A stretch of DNA of 47,396 bases from Nostoc sp. CHAB 5836 (GCF_020829445.1 NZ_JAIVFV010000037.1:1-47396), one strand, 5' to 3'. Counted from the first letter of the stretch, positions 32,756 to 42,037 are shown. Numbers and translations are program-made. The notes: generated by a model not told the origin, from the sequence alone.

Positions 32756-34567
32756 ATGTTGGATTATAAGTTATTAAAAATTAATAAGAAATATACTTTA
32801 ATTCGTCATCGTTGGCTAGTAATTTTATTGGCTTTGATAACTGCGATGTCTACGACGGGCTTCGCCTACGCCATAATTATCTATCATCAAATTAACTTAA
32901 AAATCCAAGCAAAACCAATATCTGAAATTATTGTCCCTTTCCCAACTGAACCCACAACTTTCAATCCAGCTTTAATTGTAGAATCGGCTTATATTTTAAA
33001 TTATACTTATGAAGGGCTAGTTAAAGAAAATGCTCGTGGAGAAATTGAACCTAATCTAGCCAAATCGTGGCAAACTTCCAAAGATAATAAACAAGTAATT
33101 TATACCCTCAGAAAAGGGCTAAAATGGTCAGATGGAAAACCACTAACGGCTGAAGATGTCGTTTTTACCTACAATGAAATTTACCGTAATCCAGACATTC
33201 CTACTTACGCTAAAGACTTTTTTGTAATTGGTAAAAATCGTACCTTACCTACTGTGCGAAAGCTTGATAATTTGCGAGTTGAATTTACATTACCTGAACC
33301 ATTTGCTCCATTTATTCGGGCTACAAAACTCGAAATTTTACCAGCCCATATTTTTCGGGAAAGCGTCAAAACAAAAGAGCAGGAAGGCAGACCTAAATTT
33401 ATGTCTACTTGGGGGACTGATACTCCCCCAGAAAATATTATTGTCAACGGCCCTTATACAATAGAATCTTATACTCCGAGCCAGCGAATAATTTTCCGCA
33501 AAAATCCTTATTACTGGCGTAAAGATATTCAAGGCAATTCACAACCCTATATCGAGCGTGTGATTGGGCAAATTATTCCTAATCAAGATACTTCTTTAAT
33601 CCAATTTCGTTCTGGAGGATTAGATTACATCAACGTCAATACTAATTATTTTTCATTATTAAAACATGAAGAAAGCAAAGGAAAGTTTACTATCTATAAT
33701 GGCGGTCTTTTCGTCGGGTCAACTGCTATTACTTTTAATCTCAATAAAGGCAGTAGGAATGGTCAAGCACTGGTCGATCCTATAAAATCTCGTTGGTTCA
33801 ATACAGTAGAATTTAGACAAGCAGTTGCCTATGGAATTGACCGCCAACAAATACTCAACAATATCTATCAAGGATTGGGTAAACTGCAAAATTCGCCGAT
33901 TGCTGTACAGAGCAAGTATTATTATCCTGTCCAAACTGTCTATGAGTACAATCTTCAAAAAGCAAAAAAATTACTTCTAAAAGCAGGTTTTAAATACAAC
34001 AATCAAGGTCAGCTATTAGACGAGCAAGGAAATATTGTACGCTTTAGCCTAATGACGAATAGTACCAATAATGCATTGCAGGCGATGGGAGTACACATAA
34101 AACAAAATTTGAGTAATCTTGGCATAACTGTTGATTTTAATCCCGTAGCTGCTAGCATTTTCATCAACAAATTGACTCAAACTTTCGATTGGGAGTGTCA
34201 ATTACTTGAGGTTGCTGTCGGTCAAGAACCAAATGATTGGGCTAATGTTTGGTTGCCTGAAGCTGGTTGGCACTTTTTTAATCAAGAATCTCAAGCAGGA
34301 CAAACGCCGATAATAGGGCGACAGGTTGCAGATTGGGAACGAAAAATTGGTAATTTATACATTCAGGCAGCCTCTGAGGTGGATGAAGCAAAGCGTAAAG
34401 CTATCTATGTAGAAACTCAACAAATTACTCAGGAGTATTTGCCATTTATTTATCTAGTTAACCCTTTCTCAATGATGGCAGTACGAAATCGTATCCAAGG
34501 TATTGAACACTCTGCCCTAATAGGAACATTTTGGAACTCTTATAACTTGAAACTGACTGAAGATTAG
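32756..34567 (+). CDS. Peptide-type ABC substrate-binding protein (SBP_bac_5)
   Basis: About 603 residues from ATG 32756 (GGAG upstream; a TTG at 32738 is the alternative). An N-terminal membrane anchor or signal (WLVILLALITAMSTTGFAYA) is followed by an OppA/DppA-type fold: PTTFNPALIVESAYIL, LRKGLKWSDGKPLTAEDVVF, FRQAVAYGIDRQQILNNIY, NTDWANVW-like EPNDWANVWLP. Such proteins capture oligopeptides or similar ligands outside the inner membrane. No cognate permease or ATPase genes are nearby, so it may be an orphan that binds the peptide product or delivers it to another transporter. A small dispersed repeat seems to encode part of the signal segment. Confidence 0.87.
   Translation: MLDYKLLKINKKYTLIRHRWLVILLALITAMSTTGFAYAIIIYHQINLKIQAKPISEIIVPFPTEPTTFNPALIVESAYILNYTYEGLVKENARGEIEPNLAKSWQTSKDNKQVIYTLRKGLKWSDGKPLTAEDVVFTYNEIYRNPDIPTYAKDFFVIGKNRTLPTVRKLDNLRVEFTLPEPFAPFIRATKLEILPAHIFRESVKTKEQEGRPKFMSTWGTDTPPENIIVNGPYTIESYTPSQRIIFRKNPYYWRKDIQGNSQPYIERVIGQIIPNQDTSLIQFRSGGLDYINVNTNYFSLLKHEESKGKFTIYNGGLFVGSTAITFNLNKGSRNGQALVDPIKSRWFNTVEFRQAVAYGIDRQQILNNIYQGLGKLQNSPIAVQSKYYYPVQTVYEYNLQKAKKLLLKAGFKYNNQGQLLDEQGNIVRFSLMTNSTNNALQAMGVHIKQNLSNLGITVDFNPVAASIFINKLTQTFDWECQLLEVAVGQEPNDWANVWLPEAGWHFFNQESQAGQTPIIGRQVADWERKIGNLYIQAASEVDEAKRKAIYVETQQITQEYLPFIYLVNPFSMMAVRNRIQGIEHSALIGTFWNSYNLKLTED
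32846..32872 (+). repeat. Small dispersed repeat in the signal-anchor codons
   Basis: GATGTCTACGACGGGCTTCG followed by CCTACGCC is a well-known type of Nostoc small repeat (recollection). It encodes MSTTGFAYA within the hydrophobic N-terminal segment of the substrate-binding protein. Confidence 0.6.
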
Positions 34568-34636
34568 CTGATTTTAACCCGTCTAAATTATCGATTTTAG
34601 AATAAGCATTCAAAATATTAAATAAGGACGAAAAAC

Positions 34637-35875
34637 ATGAAAATTGCCTTTTTTGATTATCCTTGGACTGTTGCAGAGCCACCTACCGTTGGGTCGCTAT
34701 GTCTATATTCTTATCAAATGGGACGTTATTTAGCTCGTTCTCATGAAGTTATTTTCTATGGTTCAAAAGCCCCACAGCATCAAGAATTAGAATACTACGA
34801 AGAAGGAATTCTTTATCGAAGAATTCCAAAGAGCTTTATCGATCGGCTATTAGAACCATTGAATTTACTTGATAATTGGCAAATATCTAATCCTCAACGA
34901 CCAATTTTTGCTTCTAGATTATATTATTTAGGATATTATTTGCAGATTGCTAGAGATATACAGTTGCAGCAATGTGATGTTGTCCATATGCACCTTGTTT
35001 CTCAATTTGTTCCTCTCATCCGAGCATTTAATCCTAAAGCCAAAATTGTTTTACACATGAATACCGAGTGGTTGACACAGCTTGATTCAGTGATGATTGA
35101 ACGACAAATTAAGCAAGTCGATCTGGTCATTGGATGTAGCGATTACGTTACTAATAAAATCCACAAAAGCTTTCCTAAGATTAAGTGTCAAACTATTTTT
35201 AATGGTGTAGACGTTAATATTTTTTCTCCGAATACTAAAAATAACCAAATAAAAGCAAATAAAATTAAACAATTACTGTTTATTGGTAGAATCTCACCAG
35301 AAAAAGGAGTGCATATCTTATTAAAAGCCTTCAATAAAGTGATATTAAATTATCCTAATGTACAACTGAAAATAATCGGGCCCGAAAATGCTATATTACC
35401 TTGGGGAATGATGAATAGAGAAGACCCCAATGTATTAAAACTAACTCCTTTTTATAAAGAAAACTATGGTTCGCAACTGCGGAAGATAATTTCTGCAAAC
35501 GCTGTCAATTCAGTATTTTTTGTGGGAACAGTCGAAAATTTTAAGTTAATTGAACATTATGAACAAAGTGATATTTTTATCTTCCCATCTGTTTGGAACG
35601 AGCCATTTGGAATACCAATTATCGAAGCAATGGCTATGGAATTGCCTGTTATTGCTACTTATAGCGGTGCTTTTCCAGAACTTGTGCAGCAAAGAAAGAC
35701 AGGTTTTTTAGTGGAGAGAAATGATCCCGATGCTCTAGCTGAGGCAATCCTGTGCTTACTCGAAGATGAAAATCTCAGCAAAGCAATGGGAAAAGCTGGA
35801 CGACAACGAGCGGTTGAAAAATTTTCTTGGGATCGCTTGAGTGAAAGTCTATTTGATCGGTACAAACAAATTTAA
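34637..35875 (+). CDS. Family 4 (GT-B) glycosyltransferase
   Basis: 412 residues. N-terminal Rossmann half starts MKIAFFDYPWTVAEPPTVGS with VVHMHLVSQF; C-terminal half has LLFIGRISPEKGVHILLKAF (about 213-232) and the donor-binding ExxxxxxxE run NEPFGIPIIEAMAMELPVIA (about 320-339), then SGAFPELVQQ. These are GT4 features using a nucleotide-sugar donor. AGGAC lies near the ATG. In the aeruginosin family a glycosyltransferase (AerI in Planktothrix) makes glycosides such as aeruginosides, so this enzyme probably glycosylates the peptide. Sugar and site cannot be read from sequence. Confidence 0.88.
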   Translation: MKIAFFDYPWTVAEPPTVGSLCLYSYQMGRYLARSHEVIFYGSKAPQHQELEYYEEGILYRRIPKSFIDRLLEPLNLLDNWQISNPQRPIFASRLYYLGYYLQIARDIQLQQCDVVHMHLVSQFVPLIRAFNPKAKIVLHMNTEWLTQLDSVMIERQIKQVDLVIGCSDYVTNKIHKSFPKIKCQTIFNGVDVNIFSPNTKNNQIKANKIKQLLFIGRISPEKGVHILLKAFNKVILNYPNVQLKIIGPENAILPWGMMNREDPNVLKLTPFYKENYGSQLRKIISANAVNSVFFVGTVENFKLIEHYEQSDIFIFPSVWNEPFGIPIIEAMAMELPVIATYSGAFPELVQQRKTGFLVERNDPDALAEAILCLLEDENLSKAMGKAGRQRAVEKFSWDRLSESLFDRYKQI

Positions 35876-36023
35876 AATTTGGGAGAACACAATTGATGAA
35901 AAATAATTTATGTTAGTATTAACATCAACCTTTTGTCTACTTTCAGTTTGAATTTTAGCGTGGGATTACTCACAATCATAAATTCTTGCCTTTTCAATAA
36001 ATAAACCCTACAGATTAGATAAA

Positions 36024-37001
36024 ATGACAACTATTTACTTACATATTGGTATGCCTAAAACCGGGACAACTTCCCTACAAAAAGTATTATTTAATAACCG
36101 AGATAAACTTTTAGAAAATGGATATTTATATCCCTTGTCTGGTATACGTCATAATGCCAAAGAAATAGAAGATCGCTATTGTCATAATCTTTTAGCTCTA
36201 TTTTTTCTTGATTTTAAAGAAAAAGATGATTTACTTTCACAGTTTTCGACTTGGGAAGGTCTTAAAACCGAAATAGATTCTATTAATCCTAAAAATGTGA
36301 TAATTTCGGCAGAGGCTTTTACTTTTTATGATGTCTTTTATAAACCTGAAACAATTGCTAAAGTCAAAGATTTCTTAAACAATTATGAAATCAAGATCGT
36401 TATTTATCTAAGAAAACAAGATGATTTTTTAGAATCTTGTTATCGTTACATGGTTAATATAGGAGCATGTAGAGTAGACATCAAAGAATTTTATAATGAA
36501 TATAAACATATGTTTAATTATTATCAAATACTAGAAAATTGGGCAGATATATTTGGATATCAAAATATTATTGTTAGACAATTTGACAAAAAAAATATGA
36601 AAAATAATATTTTTGATGATTTTTTAAAAGCCATTAATCTATTAGAGAATAAAGCTTCTTTTGAAATTGATTGTATTGAAAAAATTAATGTATCTCCTTC
36701 AGCCAGAATGACGAAAATAATTTTGCATTTAAATAGTTTTAATGAGATAGTTATAGAAAAATTTGTCAATAAATTTTATGATAATTACTGGCGAAGATAT
36801 CAAGATTTTTTAAGATATTTTGTCAACGATAGAATCATATGCAAAATAATCTCAAATATACCTACATTTTTAGTAAATGATCTGCTTGTATTGCCAGAAG
36901 AAAAGCAGAAATTTATGCAGCAATTTGAGCAATCAAATAGTAAGTTAGCTATCAAGTATTTGGGTCATAAAGATGGAAAATTATTTGCCAATAAGTTATA
37001 A
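36024..37001 (+). CDS. Sulfotransferase-like protein
   Basis: 325 residues. The N-terminal HIGMPKTGTTSLQKVLF (about 7-23) is the 5'-phosphosulfate-binding loop of PAPS sulfotransferases, and VIYLRKQDDFLESCYRYM (about 125-142) fits the 3'-phosphate-binding region. The rest is helical and Asn/Lys/Phe-rich with no other motif I can name. The gene is clearly more AT-rich than its neighbours, suggesting separate acquisition. With cysC in the same cluster it probably sulfates the peptide or its sugar. 35876-36023 upstream is AT-rich spacer with nothing recognised. Confidence 0.8.
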   Translation: MTTIYLHIGMPKTGTTSLQKVLFNNRDKLLENGYLYPLSGIRHNAKEIEDRYCHNLLALFFLDFKEKDDLLSQFSTWEGLKTEIDSINPKNVIISAEAFTFYDVFYKPETIAKVKDFLNNYEIKIVIYLRKQDDFLESCYRYMVNIGACRVDIKEFYNEYKHMFNYYQILENWADIFGYQNIIVRQFDKKNMKNNIFDDFLKAINLLENKASFEIDCIEKINVSPSARMTKIILHLNSFNEIVIEKFVNKFYDNYWRRYQDFLRYFVNDRIICKIISNIPTFLVNDLLVLPEEKQKFMQQFEQSNSKLAIKYLGHKDGKLFANKL

Positions 37002-37093
37002 TTAATATTTATGATTTTAATTTTTAGTTGTAACATTTATGTAGAGTATTTTATTTATGAATTGCTATCAGCCCTGTAAAATTATGGCTGAAA

Positions 37094-40000
37094 ATGAAAT
37101 ATCTGTATGATATGAGCAAGCTGCAACTACTTAAAAACAAAAACGTTGAATCTATTTATCTTCTTTCTCCCATGCAACAAGGTATGCTTTTTCATACCCT
37201 GTATGAGCCAGAATCAGGAGTCTACTTCGAGCAATTCTGTTTAACTATCTCCGGCAATTTAGATATTGCAGTGCTTCAGCAAGCCTGTCAGCAAGTAGTG
37301 AAGCGTCATCAAATTCTGCGTACTCTGATAGTTTGGGAAAAACAAGAAAAGCCGCTTCAAGTAGTATGTAAACAAATAGATTTACCTTGGCAAAATTATG
37401 ATTGGCGTTCTTTATCTACTCAAGAACAACAAGAGCGCTTAGAAGCTTTTTTACAAACAGATCGACTTCAAGGTTTTATTCTTGACAAAGCGCCACTCAT
37501 GCGCTTCACTTTATTTCAAATTGCCGATAATACTTACGAATTTATTTGGAGTTTTCATCACTTATTAATTGATGGCTGGAGTTGGCCAATTCTCTTTAAA
37601 GAAGTGCTTGCTTTTTATCATGCCTTAGTTAAAGGCAAATATTTATATTTAAATAACCCCCGCCCTTATCGAGATTATATAAATTGGTTACAACAACAAG
37701 ATTTAAGAGCAGCAGAAATCTTTTGGCAACAACAACTCCAAGGCTTTACTAAGCCTACCTCTTTGCTAGTAAATAAAGGTGAGGCACATTCTCAACAATC
37801 AAAAACCTACCACGAGCAGCACTGCTGTTTATCGGCAACTACAACTGCTGCTTTACAGTCCCAAGCACAGCAGTATCATCTAACACTTTCAACTTTCGTC
37901 CAAGCTGCTTGGGCAATTTTACTCAGTCGCTACACTGATGAGTCTGAGGTAGTATTTGGAGCAACTGTGTCCGGTCGTCCTCCCACTTTATCGGGGGTGG
38001 AATCTATGGTGGGACTATTTATTAATACTCTACCAGTCACGGTGAAAGTACCACCAGCAACTCCTTTATGGCAATGGCTGAGGGAATTGCAGGCTCAACA
38101 GGTAGAGCGATCGCACTATTCTTGGTGTCCATTAGTACAAATCAAGGCTCTCAGCGAAATTCCTCCAGAACAGCCTTTGTTTGAAAGTATTGTAGTGTTT
38201 GAAAACTACCCGCAAGATACATCTTTATTCAATTTAAATGGCAGCATTCAAATCACTCAACGCCGAGTCATCGAACAAACCAATTATCCACTAACAGCGA
38301 TCGCTGTACCAGGACAAGAGTTATCCCTACGCATTCTTTATGATGGTAGCCGCTTTGATGGCGAAACGATTCACCGGATGATGGGACATCTTGTGACTTT
38401 GTTAGAGGGTATGGTCACTAACATTGAGCAGATGGTAGGAGAAATACCTATGCTAACTGCTAGCGAACAACGCCAAATCTTAGTATGGAATGATACCCAA
38501 ATAGATTATCCTGACAAATGTATCGCTCAGTTGTTTGAAGAACAGGTGGAACAGACACCGGATGCAGTAGCAGTCTCATTCCAATCCCAACAACTGACTT
38601 ACCAGCAGTTAAATTGTCAGGCTAACAAGTTAGCGCACCATCTACAAAAACTTGGGGTAAAACCAGAAGTGCGGGTAGGGATTTGCGTTGAGCGTTCTTT
38701 ATCGATGGTAGTAGGATTGTTGGCAATCCTCAAAGCTGGTGGTGCTTACGTACCTTTAGATCCGCGATCGCCTCAAGAACGCTTGAATTATATATTAAGT
38801 GATTCTCAAGCGTCGGTGTTGCTAACAGATTCGTCAATTCCCTTATCTGGGCAATTATTAACAGTAGTTTGTTTAGATACATCGGATTTCTGCCAAAACA
38901 GCGAGGAAAATCCTGTTAGTAAAGTAACACCAGAGAACTTGGCTTATGTGATTTATACTTCAGGCTCAACCGGCAAACCCAAAGGTGTAGCTATGAGTCA
39001 CCGTTCTCTGGTTAACCTTTTATATTGGCAAATGGAAGAAAGTGCTTGCTGTCGTGCCAAAACCTTGCAATTTGCTTCTATCAGTTTCGATGTCTCTTTT
39101 CAAGAAATCTTTTCTACCTGGTGTGACGGCGGAACCTTAGTTTTAATCACCGAAGAAGTACAGAAGGATGGGTTCGCATTATTACAGTTAATTGCACAAG
39201 AAAAGGTGGAAAGACTATTTTTACCCTTTGTCGCCCTTCAGCAGTTAGCCAATGCCGCCTCTATTGCTCAATGCTATCCTGCATCTTTGCGTCAGATTAT
39301 GACGGCAGGAGAACAATTACAAATTACTCCTGTTTTAGTCAACTTTTTTAGGGAGCTTCCTAGTTGTACGCTGCAAAATCAGTACGGCCCAACGGAGAGC
39401 CATGTAGTAACAAGTTTTACTTTAAAAAATGCTGCAAGCAGTTGGTCGCCACTTCCGCCCATTGGTCGTCCCATTGCCAACACGCAAATTTACATCCTAG
39501 ATAAGTATTTACAGCCCTTACCTGTTGGAGTTCCTGGAGAACTGTATATTGGCGGCGTTGCGATCGCTAGAAATTATGTTAATTCGCCTCAATTGACTGC
39601 TCTTAAATTTATTCCTCACCCCTTCCGAAGAGGCAGGGGAGCAGGGGGCAGCACTTCGGCTACGCTCAGTGATCAGGAGCGGGGGGCAGAGGAGCAGGGG
39701 AGCCAAGAAAATAACTCTCCACTTCTTACTCAGCACTCAGCACGGGCTAAACGCCCCGCTTCCGCTAACAGCACTCAGCACTTATATAAAACAGGCGATC
39801 GCGCTCTATATTTACCTGATGGCAACATTGAATTTCTCGGTAGAATTGACAATCAAGTGAAGGTGCGGGGCTTTCGCATTGAACTGGGGGAAATTGAAAC
39901 CGTACTCGCCGCGCATCCACAGGTAAAAGAAGCAGTAGTTATTGCCAGAGAAGACCAACCAGGAAACAAGCGTCTCGTCGCCTACATTGTTCCCAAACAG

Positions 40001-41923
40001 CACCTAGACACCAGCGAACTGCTTTGTTACCTCAAACAAAAGCTACCAGAATATATGCTGCCTTCTGCTTTCGTGAAGTTGCTAGATGCTCTACCTCTAA
40101 CCCCCAGTGGCAAGACAGACCGCCGCGCTTTACCAGCACCTTCGAGTAGGGAACGTAATATCTCTACAGACTTAATCCCACCTCGTACTGCTACCCAAGA
40201 GGTTCTGACAGAAATCTGGAGCGATGTTTTAGGACTAGAACAAGTTGGTATCCACGACAATTTCTTTGCATTGGGAGGGCATTCCCTATCAGCAATGCAA
40301 GTCATTGCTCGGTTGCGAGAAACCTTCAAAGTTGAGTTACCCATAAGCTGTCTGTTTGATTACCCGACAGTAGTCGAGCTAGATCGGCAGATTTCAGAAT
40401 ACTGCCAAAAAGAGGCAGGGGAGCAGGGGAGCAGGGAGCAGGGAGCAGGAGAAGAAGTTATTTTCCTATCTTCCTCATCTCCCTCATCTTCCTTATCCCT
40501 CTTTGCCCCTCTGCCCTCTTGTCAAAATGAGTTGACTCCATCGCTCAAACCAGTACCCCAGAACACAAAAGAGTTGCCAATCTCTTTGACTCAGCTTGAG
40601 TTTTGGATATTAGCTCAATTGCATCCGGGCATTCCCATCTATAACATTCCCTTGGCGTATCGCTTGACGGGTTTACTCAACGTAACTGCTCTGACGCAAA
40701 GCCTTGTTGAAATTGTCCGTCGTCACGAAGCTTTGCGAACTACTTTTGCTATTACGGATAGACAAGTGGTTCAGAAAATTGCCAAAGAGCCTATTTTACC
40801 ATTTTCAGTAGTAGACTTGCGAAAACTTTCTCACTCTAAAACTGAGCGAAAGGCTTTAGCTCAAAGATTTGTAAATGAGGAAAAAAATCAGCCTTTCGAT
40901 CTAGAACAAAGCCCATTGTTACGCGTTAAGCTGTTACGGCTCTCTGATGCCGAGCATTTACTCATAGTAACTATCCATCATCTGGTTTTTGATGGTTGGT
41001 CTGTGGGTGTGTTTTCAGAGGAGCTAACAAAATTATACGCAGCATTTTGTCATGGTCAGCCCTCACCGCTTCCCGATTTACCTATCCAATATGCTGACTT
41101 TGCCCTTTGGCAACAGCAGTGGGTTACTAGTCCTGCTTTCGTATCTAAGCTTGACTACTGGAAACAGCAACTAAGCAATAGCACACTTTTACTACAGCTT
41201 CCTAGCGATCGCCCGCGCTTACCAATAAGAACTTTTCAAGGTGCAAGTCAAACTTTCACCATTCCTAAAAGCCTAACAAATACTCTCTTAAATTTGAGCC
41301 AACAGCATAATGTAACTCTATTCGTAACTCTGCTAACAGCCTTCAAAATAGTACTGTTCTATTACACTGGACAGTCAGATATTATTGTCGGCACTCCTTT
41401 TGCCAATCGCCAGCAGGTGGAAAATAAAGAACTTATTGGCTGCTTCATTAACATGCTACCAATACGTACATACCTGGGGGGCAATCCAAGTCTGAGTGAG
41501 TTGCTGTATCAGGTGCGTGGATGTTTTTTAGCAGCCTGCGATCGCCAGCAAATTCCTTTCGTAAAGTTAGTAGAAGCACTACAGCCAAAACGAGAACCAA
41601 GCCATTCTTTGTTATATCAAGTGATGTTTAACTTTTTGCCTCCATCAGATTTAAAACTGACAAATTTGACTGTTCGTTCCTGGTCAATTGAAACTAATAC
41701 AGCAGAATTTGATTGGGATATTTATCTTCAACAAACAACATTAGGAAGCATTGAAGGGAAATGGTGCTACAAAATCGATTTGTTTGATGCTACTACTATT
41801 AGCCGTGTGGTTACTCAGTTTCTAGTGTTGCTTGAGCTGCTAATTACTAATCCCGAATACCGGCTGAGTGACCTTTCCTTATTATTTCGACGGCATAATT
41901 CTCAATGCCGTGCAATTTCATAA
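37094..41923 (+). CDS. Second AerG-like synthetase (C-A-PCP-C)
   Basis: 1609 residues; an in-frame ATG at 37112 fits the alignment with the AerG-like start better. First condensation domain about 20-440, D-accepting type (LSPMQQGMLFH; HHLLIDGWSW near 155), strongly similar to that of 26041-30927. Adenylation domain about 472-1015 (LAYVIYTSGSTGKPKG near 616) with pocket about DVQFMAQVVK, sharing seven of ten positions with the classical proline code DVQLIAHVVK; this suits a cyclic imino acid such as Choi. Carrier GGHSLSAMQ (Ser near 1061). A final condensation domain (about 1160-1600; HHLVFDGWSVG) ends the protein without a carrier or thioesterase, so it may couple a free amine for release. 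Two large repeat insertions lie in linkers. Confidence 0.83.
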   Translation: MKYLYDMSKLQLLKNKNVESIYLLSPMQQGMLFHTLYEPESGVYFEQFCLTISGNLDIAVLQQACQQVVKRHQILRTLIVWEKQEKPLQVVCKQIDLPWQNYDWRSLSTQEQQERLEAFLQTDRLQGFILDKAPLMRFTLFQIADNTYEFIWSFHHLLIDGWSWPILFKEVLAFYHALVKGKYLYLNNPRPYRDYINWLQQQDLRAAEIFWQQQLQGFTKPTSLLVNKGEAHSQQSKTYHEQHCCLSATTTAALQSQAQQYHLTLSTFVQAAWAILLSRYTDESEVVFGATVSGRPPTLSGVESMVGLFINTLPVTVKVPPATPLWQWLRELQAQQVERSHYSWCPLVQIKALSEIPPEQPLFESIVVFENYPQDTSLFNLNGSIQITQRRVIEQTNYPLTAIAVPGQELSLRILYDGSRFDGETIHRMMGHLVTLLEGMVTNIEQMVGEIPMLTASEQRQILVWNDTQIDYPDKCIAQLFEEQVEQTPDAVAVSFQSQQLTYQQLNCQANKLAHHLQKLGVKPEVRVGICVERSLSMVVGLLAILKAGGAYVPLDPRSPQERLNYILSDSQASVLLTDSSIPLSGQLLTVVCLDTSDFCQNSEENPVSKVTPENLAYVIYTSGSTGKPKGVAMSHRSLVNLLYWQMEESACCRAKTLQFASISFDVSFQEIFSTWCDGGTLVLITEEVQKDGFALLQLIAQEKVERLFLPFVALQQLANAASIAQCYPASLRQIMTAGEQLQITPVLVNFFRELPSCTLQNQYGPTESHVVTSFTLKNAASSWSPLPPIGRPIANTQIYILDKYLQPLPVGVPGELYIGGVAIARNYVNSPQLTALKFIPHPFRRGRGAGGSTSATLSDQERGAEEQGSQENNSPLLTQHSARAKRPASANSTQHLYKTGDRALYLPDGNIEFLGRIDNQVKVRGFRIELGEIETVLAAHPQVKEAVVIAREDQPGNKRLVAYIVPKQHLDTSELLCYLKQKLPEYMLPSAFVKLLDALPLTPSGKTDRRALPAPSSRERNISTDLIPPRTATQEVLTEIWSDVLGLEQVGIHDNFFALGGHSLSAMQVIARLRETFKVELPISCLFDYPTVVELDRQISEYCQKEAGEQGSREQGAGEEVIFLSSSSPSSSLSLFAPLPSCQNELTPSLKPVPQNTKELPISLTQLEFWILAQLHPGIPIYNIPLAYRLTGLLNVTALTQSLVEIVRRHEALRTTFAITDRQVVQKIAKEPILPFSVVDLRKLSHSKTERKALAQRFVNEEKNQPFDLEQSPLLRVKLLRLSDAEHLLIVTIHHLVFDGWSVGVFSEELTKLYAAFCHGQPSPLPDLPIQYADFALWQQQWVTSPAFVSKLDYWKQQLSNSTLLLQLPSDRPRLPIRTFQGASQTFTIPKSLTNTLLNLSQQHNVTLFVTLLTAFKIVLFYYTGQSDIIVGTPFANRQQVENKELIGCFINMLPIRTYLGGNPSLSELLYQVRGCFLAACDRQQIPFVKLVEALQPKREPSHSLLYQVMFNFLPPSDLKLTNLTVRSWSIETNTAEFDWDIYLQQTTLGSIEGKWCYKIDLFDATTISRVVTQFLVLLELLITNPEYRLSDLSLLFRRHNSQCRAIS
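39622..39780 (+). repeat. Compound repeat insertion in the second synthetase, adenylation loop
   Basis: About 53 extra codons between HPF and LYKTGDRALYLPDG. The DNA is made of known repeat types: GGCAGGGGAGCAGGGGGCAG strings, CACTTCGGCTACGCTCAGTG, and CACTCAGCAC heptamers interrupted by GGGCTAAACGCCCCGCTTCC. It looks like small repeats inserted inside other repeats. The frame is kept. Confidence 0.75.
40408..40530 (+). repeat. Repeat-derived linker between PCP and terminal C domain
   Basis: GGCAGGGGAGCAGGGGAGCA and following GGGAGCAGG units, then a pyrimidine-rich CTTCCTCATCTCCCTCATCT tract, translate into a Gly/Glu/Gln stretch and a Ser-rich stretch (about residues 1105-1146) joining the carrier to the last condensation domain. 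Confidence 0.7.
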
Positions 41924-41990
41924 TTCGTAATTCGTAATGACACTCCTGCGTCGCTAACGCTGCGCTAACGTAATTCGTAATTTAAAATTA
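41924..41990 (+). repeat. ATTCGTAATT repeat with a small repeat inserted in it
   Basis: CATAATTCGTAATTCGTAAT just after the synthetase stop resumes as CGTAATTCGTAATTTAAAAT about 30 bases later. Between them lies ACTCCTGCGTCGCTAACGCT and GCGCTAACG, a small GC-rich repeat. It appears to be one repeat inserted into another. Confidence 0.6.
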
Positions 41991-42037
41991 GCAAGAATTT
42001 TATGATTTATATCTGTTACTTAATTTTGGAGGTATAA

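Noticed and set aside
14552..41923. Naming the product outright as suomilide or a known aeruginosin
   Set aside because: The domain set fits the superfamily, but loading substrate, sugar and terminal amine cannot be read with certainty and no methyltransferase or fatty-acyl step is seen.
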